Assembly (NCBI GenBank): GCA_002411545.1
Contig: DHTG01000041.1
Coordinates: forward strand, 1 to 8,754
Reading direction: 5' to 3'
From: Bacteroidales bacterium UBA5266
Lineage (GTDB): Bacteria > Bacteroidota > Bacteroidia > Bacteroidales > WCHB1-69
Length of the DNA: 8,754 nucleotides
Shown: one piece after another, positions 6,127 through 8,754 of the stretch
Layout: the number at the start of each line of letters is the position of its first letter
Numbering within the stretch: position 1 is the first letter of the stretch
Notes under the pieces: model-generated
What the model saw: the letters and a program-made list of their open reading frames with translations, nothing else
Told to the model about the DNA's origin: nothing
Database searches by the model: none
Made by a program: the position numbers and the translations under genes

Positions 6127-7365
6127 TCAGTTTTTTGCTTTGTAATAAATGGTAGAGCTATTTGTTTTTCGAAATAGTTTACGACTGACTTCTTTTATAT
6201 TGTCTTTATCCACGTTTTGATATAATTGCTCTTCTTTTTGTATACGTTCCGCTTTGTCCATGGCTTCGAAAACGCCTAACAAACGGGCTTTGGTTTGTAT
6301 GTTTATCTCTGAAAAATACCATAGTGTCAAGGTCTTGTTTTTTATTTTCTCCAATTGTTTGCTTTTAATCCCTTTGTTTTTCAATTGTTCTAATTCTGTC
6401 CATACTGCTTCTTCAGCCGTTTGGAGGGAGATGCCGTTGGCCGGTATACCATTTATAATAAATAATCCACGGTCGAATGTTTCGGTTAAACTCGTTTCCA
6501 TGTGGGTGAAAATCTTTTTCTTCTGCGTAAGATTTTCTTGTAATATCGAAGAATCGCCGTTGCTGAGCAGATGTGAAATAAGCTGTGTGGGGTAATAGTC
6601 CTTCTCGCTGCGTTTGCTGCCATGAAAGGCGATTATGAGCATATCGCAAGGAACGTCTCTTTCCACTTCGAGCCAGCGGCTTTCTTTTTGAAGAGGTTCT
6701 TTGGGTAGGACGCTTGGACGAATGTTTCCTTTGGGTATATTGCCAAAATATTTTTCAATAAGAGCTTTGCTTTGTTCTATATCGAGATTTCCGGCTAAAG
6801 ATAAAATGGCATTATCCGGACAATAATAGGTAGTATAAAAAACCTTTGCTTCGTCCAAAGATGTTTCGGCAATATGGCGGATATCCATGCCAATGGTATT
6901 CCAGCGATAGGGATGTTTTTTATAGCATAAAGGTTTAAGCAATAGAGAAATGTCGTTGAAGGGATGGGTTAAATAACGCTGTTTAAATTCTTCAATCACC
7001 ACATCGCGTTGTATGTTGAATTTTTCAGGAATAAAAGCCAAATTTGTCATGCGATCCGCTTCGAGCATAAGGGCTGTTTCCAGGTATTTAGACGGTACGC
7101 TTAGGTAATAATTGGTGATGTCGGTATTGGTATAGGCATTGTTTTCGCCACCTACCCCTTGCAATGCTTCGTTGTAATGTGGAATTTTGTTGGTTCCTTC
7201 AAACATAACATGTTCTAAGAGATGAGCCAAGCCGGTCCGCTCAGGATGCTCGTTGCGGGAACCGACTTTGTAAATAAGATTTAAAGCAAGTAGGGGACTG
7301 GTATTGTCTGTATGCAAAATGACGGTTAATCCGTTGGATAAAGTGTATTTTTCAAAAGAAATCAT
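6127..7365 (-). CDS. M16 family zinc peptidase (insulinase/pitrilysin type)
   Basis: The 412-residue protein has the inverted zinc motif HLLEH (48-52) in TGLAHLLEHVMFEG. The third zinc ligand is the glutamate in RDVVIEEF (Glu125 or Glu126), about 74 residues on, as the family requires. Other marks are NNAYTNTDITNYYLSVP (75-91), YYCPDNAILSLAGNLD and a second, non-catalytic M16 half to the C-terminus. It corresponds to the compact one-catalytic-plus-one-inactive-domain M16 proteins, which work as dimers. There is no signal peptide, so it should be cytoplasmic, clearing peptides or short unfolded proteins. It is the last gene of a - strand operon; its ATG lies 2 bp beyond the stop codon of the upstream SRPBCC gene, which argues for translational coupling. 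The exact substrate is unknown. Confidence 0.92.
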   Translation of the reverse strand: MISFEKYTLSNGLTVILHTDNTSPLLALNLIYKVGSRNEHPERTGLAHLLEHVMFEGTNKIPHYNEALQGVGGENNAYTNTDITNYYLSVPSKYLETALMLEADRMTNLAFIPEKFNIQRDVVIEEFKQRYLTHPFNDISLLLKPLCYKKHPYRWNTIGMDIRHIAETSLDEAKVFYTTYYCPDNAILSLAGNLDIEQSKALIEKYFGNIPKGNIRPSVLPKEPLQKESRWLEVERDVPCDMLIIAFHGSKRSEKDYYPTQLISHLLSNGDSSILQENLTQKKKIFTHMETSLTETFDRGLFIINGIPANGISLQTAEEAVWTELEQLKNKGIKSKQLEKIKNKTLTLWYFSEINIQTKARLLGVFEAMDKAERIQKEEQLYQNVDKDNIKEVSRKLFRKTNSSTIYYKAKN

Positions 7366-7367
7366 TC

Positions 7368-7787
7368 CTAACTCCCTGTTTGATTCATGTGTTTTGTTTC
7401 GATGGATTGTTGGATGCGCTCTACTAACAAATCAAGGAATTTCTGTACAGATGATTTTATCATTTGAGCGACAAAAAAGGGAATTTCGATGCTTGAGTGA
7501 GCGATAAGTTGACTGTGTTCGTTTTGATTCTTGATATCAAAATGAATGATGATAGAGCTGATTTGTTGATTCTTAAGCTCGAAAATGACCGTTGAAAAAG
7601 CTTTTTTTTCAGCTATAAACATTTCTACGTCACCCACTCCCTGTATCGTAAAACGGCAAGTATTTTCAGTCGATTGCCAATTTTGTATTTCAGGAATGTA
7701 TTGTTTAAAGTTATTGCAGTTGGAAAGTAGTTCGTAAACAGTTTCGTCTTTAGCTTGAATGAGTATTTCCTTACTTGTTAAATTCAT
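7368..7787 (-). CDS. Small SRPBCC (START-like) fold protein
   Basis: The 139-residue protein begins with a beta-strand and helix typical of the helix-grip fold (SKEILIQAKDETVYELLSNC). Successive strands follow (CRFTIQGVGDVEMFIAEK, STVIFELK, SIIIHFDI, SQLIAHSSIEIP), and a long C-terminal helix runs from about 106 to 128 (SVQKFLDLLVERIQQSIE). This layout fits the polyketide-cyclase/SRPBCC superfamily, which binds hydrophobic ligands in a cavity. From memory, small proteins of this kind accompany pyrE in many Bacteroidota. No catalytic residues can be named. It starts 9 bp after the pyrE stop and ends 2 bp before the M16 start. The fold is likely; the ligand and role are unknown. Confidence 0.7.
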   Translation of the reverse strand: MNLTSKEILIQAKDETVYELLSNCNNFKQYIPEIQNWQSTENTCRFTIQGVGDVEMFIAEKKAFSTVIFELKNQQISSIIIHFDIKNQNEHSQLIAHSSIEIPFFVAQMIKSSVQKFLDLLVERIQQSIETKHMNQTGS

Positions 7788-7796
7788 ATATTATTA

Positions 7797-8435
7797 TTAG
7801 TCAAATTTTTTAGCCCATGCGGCAGGGTCTTTGCGCCATTCAATTAATGTTTCTTCCTCTTTGGCTTCGATGTATCCTTTCGCAATAGCTTCTTGCACCA
7901 AAGTATTGTAGTTGGTTAAGGTGAATAACTCAATCATAGCTTCTTCGAATCGTTGTCGGGCAATGGGTAATACATAGGTAAAGATGGCAGCCATGCCCAA
8001 TACCTCACAACCGATATCTTGTAGTGCATGCACTGCTTTTAAGCTGCTCTGTCCGGTCGATACTAAATCTTCAATCACAACTACCTTTTGATTGGGTTTA
8101 ACGAGTCCTTCTACAATGTTAGTCAGTCCGTGTTTTTTCTCTTCACTGCGAACATATATAAAAGGGAGATTCATGTCTTGTGCTACCAATACTCCTTGTG
8201 CAATGGCTCCCGTAGCCACACCGGCTATTACTTCGACCGAAGGAAAATTTGTACGTACAAGATGTACTAAACCTTCTTTTATAAACGTTCTTATCTCCGG
8301 ATAAGAAAGGGTTTTACGGTTGTCGCAATAAATGGGTGATTGTAAACCGGAAGCCCATGTGAAAGGTTTTGAGGGACTTAATTTAACCGCCTTAATCTCT
8401 AACAAGCGATGGGCGCATTCTTTTGATAACTCCAT
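7797..8435 (-). CDS. pyrE: Orotate phosphoribosyltransferase
   Basis: PyrE joins orotate to PRPP to give orotidine 5'-phosphate, the fifth step of de novo pyrimidine synthesis, in the cytoplasm. The 212-residue product is of normal length. Visible motifs are FTWASGLQSPIYCDNRKTL (25-43, orotate and PRPP contacts), the flexible catalytic loop RSEEKKHGL (96-104, with Lys100, Lys101 and His102) and the PRPP-binding motif VVVIEDLVSTGQSS (118-131) with its acidic Glu122-Asp123 pair. It is first in the operon with the SRPBCC and M16 genes. A TACTTTTG element lies just upstream, giving a leader of only about 15 nt, too short for the attenuator seen before pyrE in some bacteria. No other pyrimidine gene is in the window. 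Confidence 0.96.
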   Translation of the reverse strand: MELSKECAHRLLEIKAVKLSPSKPFTWASGLQSPIYCDNRKTLSYPEIRTFIKEGLVHLVRTNFPSVEVIAGVATGAIAQGVLVAQDMNLPFIYVRSEEKKHGLTNIVEGLVKPNQKVVVIEDLVSTGQSSLKAVHALQDIGCEVLGMAAIFTYVLPIARQRFEEAMIELFTLTNYNTLVQEAIAKGYIEAKEEETLIEWRKDPAAWAKKFD

Positions 8436-8452
8436 ATATTATATTTATTTGC

Positions 8453-8754
8453 ATGCAAAAGTACAATCTTTTTTTTAACGAAGCTAAACTATCTGTGATA
8501 AACTATGATAAAAATCAATTAAATATTTTACGTTCAAACGGAAAAATTATTTTTGAAGAACAAAAAGACATAAAGGCATGCATCCATGATTTTATCCGTT
8601 ATCAAACGGATATAGAATGCTATGTTTTACCTGAAAATGAAATACTACTATTTAATGCATTCACCTCTTTTTTCCATTTTAAAAGAGCTGCCGGAGGGGT
8701 GGTCTATAACAAAGCCGGTGATGTATTGGTAATGTCACGCTTTAATCATTATGA
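8453..8754 (+). CDS. Nudix hydrolase, N-terminal part (3' partial)
   Basis: The frame opens with ATG at 8453 and runs off the window after 100 codons. The first 75 or so residues (MQKYNLFFNEAKLSVI...) form the alpha/beta N-terminal region seen before the Nudix fold in Bacteroidota homologues. The fold itself starts with FKRAAGGVVYNKAGDVLVMSR (76-96), the first strand pair of a Nudix domain. The Nudix box (GX5EX7REUXEEXGU) would lie beyond the end, so catalytic competence and substrate, usually a nucleoside diphosphate derivative, cannot be checked. It is divergent from pyrE with 17 bp between start codons. A GTG at 8495 is a possible later start, but it would remove the conserved KYNLFFN opening. 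Confidence 0.8.
   Translation, partial: MQKYNLFFNEAKLSVINYDKNQLNILRSNGKIIFEEQKDIKACIHDFIRYQTDIECYVLPENEILLFNAFTSFFHFKRAAGGVVYNKAGDVLVMSRFNHY
8456..8463 (-). promoter_or_regulatory. Probable pyrE promoter, -7 element TACTTTTG
   Basis: The + strand CAAAAGTA reads TACTTTTG on the - strand, identical to the elements proposed for lnb and the small lipoprotein. It begins directly after the ATG of the divergent Nudix gene, so the element lies within codons 2-4 of that gene. No clear -33 TTG is seen. Confidence 0.55.

Noticed and set aside
1..8754. CRISPR arrays, tRNA or rRNA genes, insertion sequences, defence genes
   Set aside because: I looked for repeat-spacer patterns, cloverleaf structures, transposase-like proteins and terminal inverted repeats with target duplications, and found none.

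Overview
The window looks like chromosome of a member of the Bacteroidota, probably Bacteroidales or a close relative. Four things point there: a C-terminal type IX secretion (T9SS) sorting domain, an Lnb-type lipoprotein N-acyltransferase, promoter -7 elements reading TACTTTTG (the Bacteroidota TAnnTTTG class), and start codons preceded by AT-rich leaders without Shine-Dalgarno sequences. Intergenic DNA is very AT-rich. I see no transposase, integrase, phage gene, tRNA, rRNA or CRISPR array.

Layout. (1) 1-1427, + strand: the 3' part of a large exported surface protein with tandem beta-sandwich repeats and a T9SS sorting domain, closed by a clear terminator. (2) 1428-1869: an AT-rich gap with a 12-bp perfect inverted repeat and a strong hairpin. 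(3) 1870-3039, - strand: lnb (DUF4105 family), which adds the N-acyl chain to lipoproteins. (4) 3040-3358: a divergent control region with A-tracts and a TACTTTTG element facing each way. (5) 3359-3697, + strand: a small Ala/Glu/Gln-rich lipoprotein built on an 81-bp tandem duplication, with its own terminator. (6) 3802-6069, + strand: dtd (D-aminoacyl-tRNA deacylase), followed 6 bp later by a 602-residue aconitase-superfamily hydro-lyase in which LeuC-like and LeuD-like parts are fused. (7) 8435-6127, - strand: a tight three-gene operon of pyrE, a small SRPBCC-fold protein and an M16 zinc peptidase. (8) 8453-8754, + strand: the N-terminal 100 residues of a Nudix hydrolase, divergent from pyrE with only 17 bp between the start codons.

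Most genes are housekeeping: lipoprotein maturation, aminoacyl-tRNA proofreading, pyrimidine synthesis, proteolysis. Three things deserve a second look. The lipoprotein acyltransferase sits back to back with a very small lipoprotein. The fused hydro-lyase keeps the iron-sulfur cysteines but departs from the family at two usual active-site histidine positions. The pyrE promoter element lies on top of the first codons of the divergent Nudix gene. I did not find a convincing new multi-gene system such as a defence island or biosynthetic cluster.
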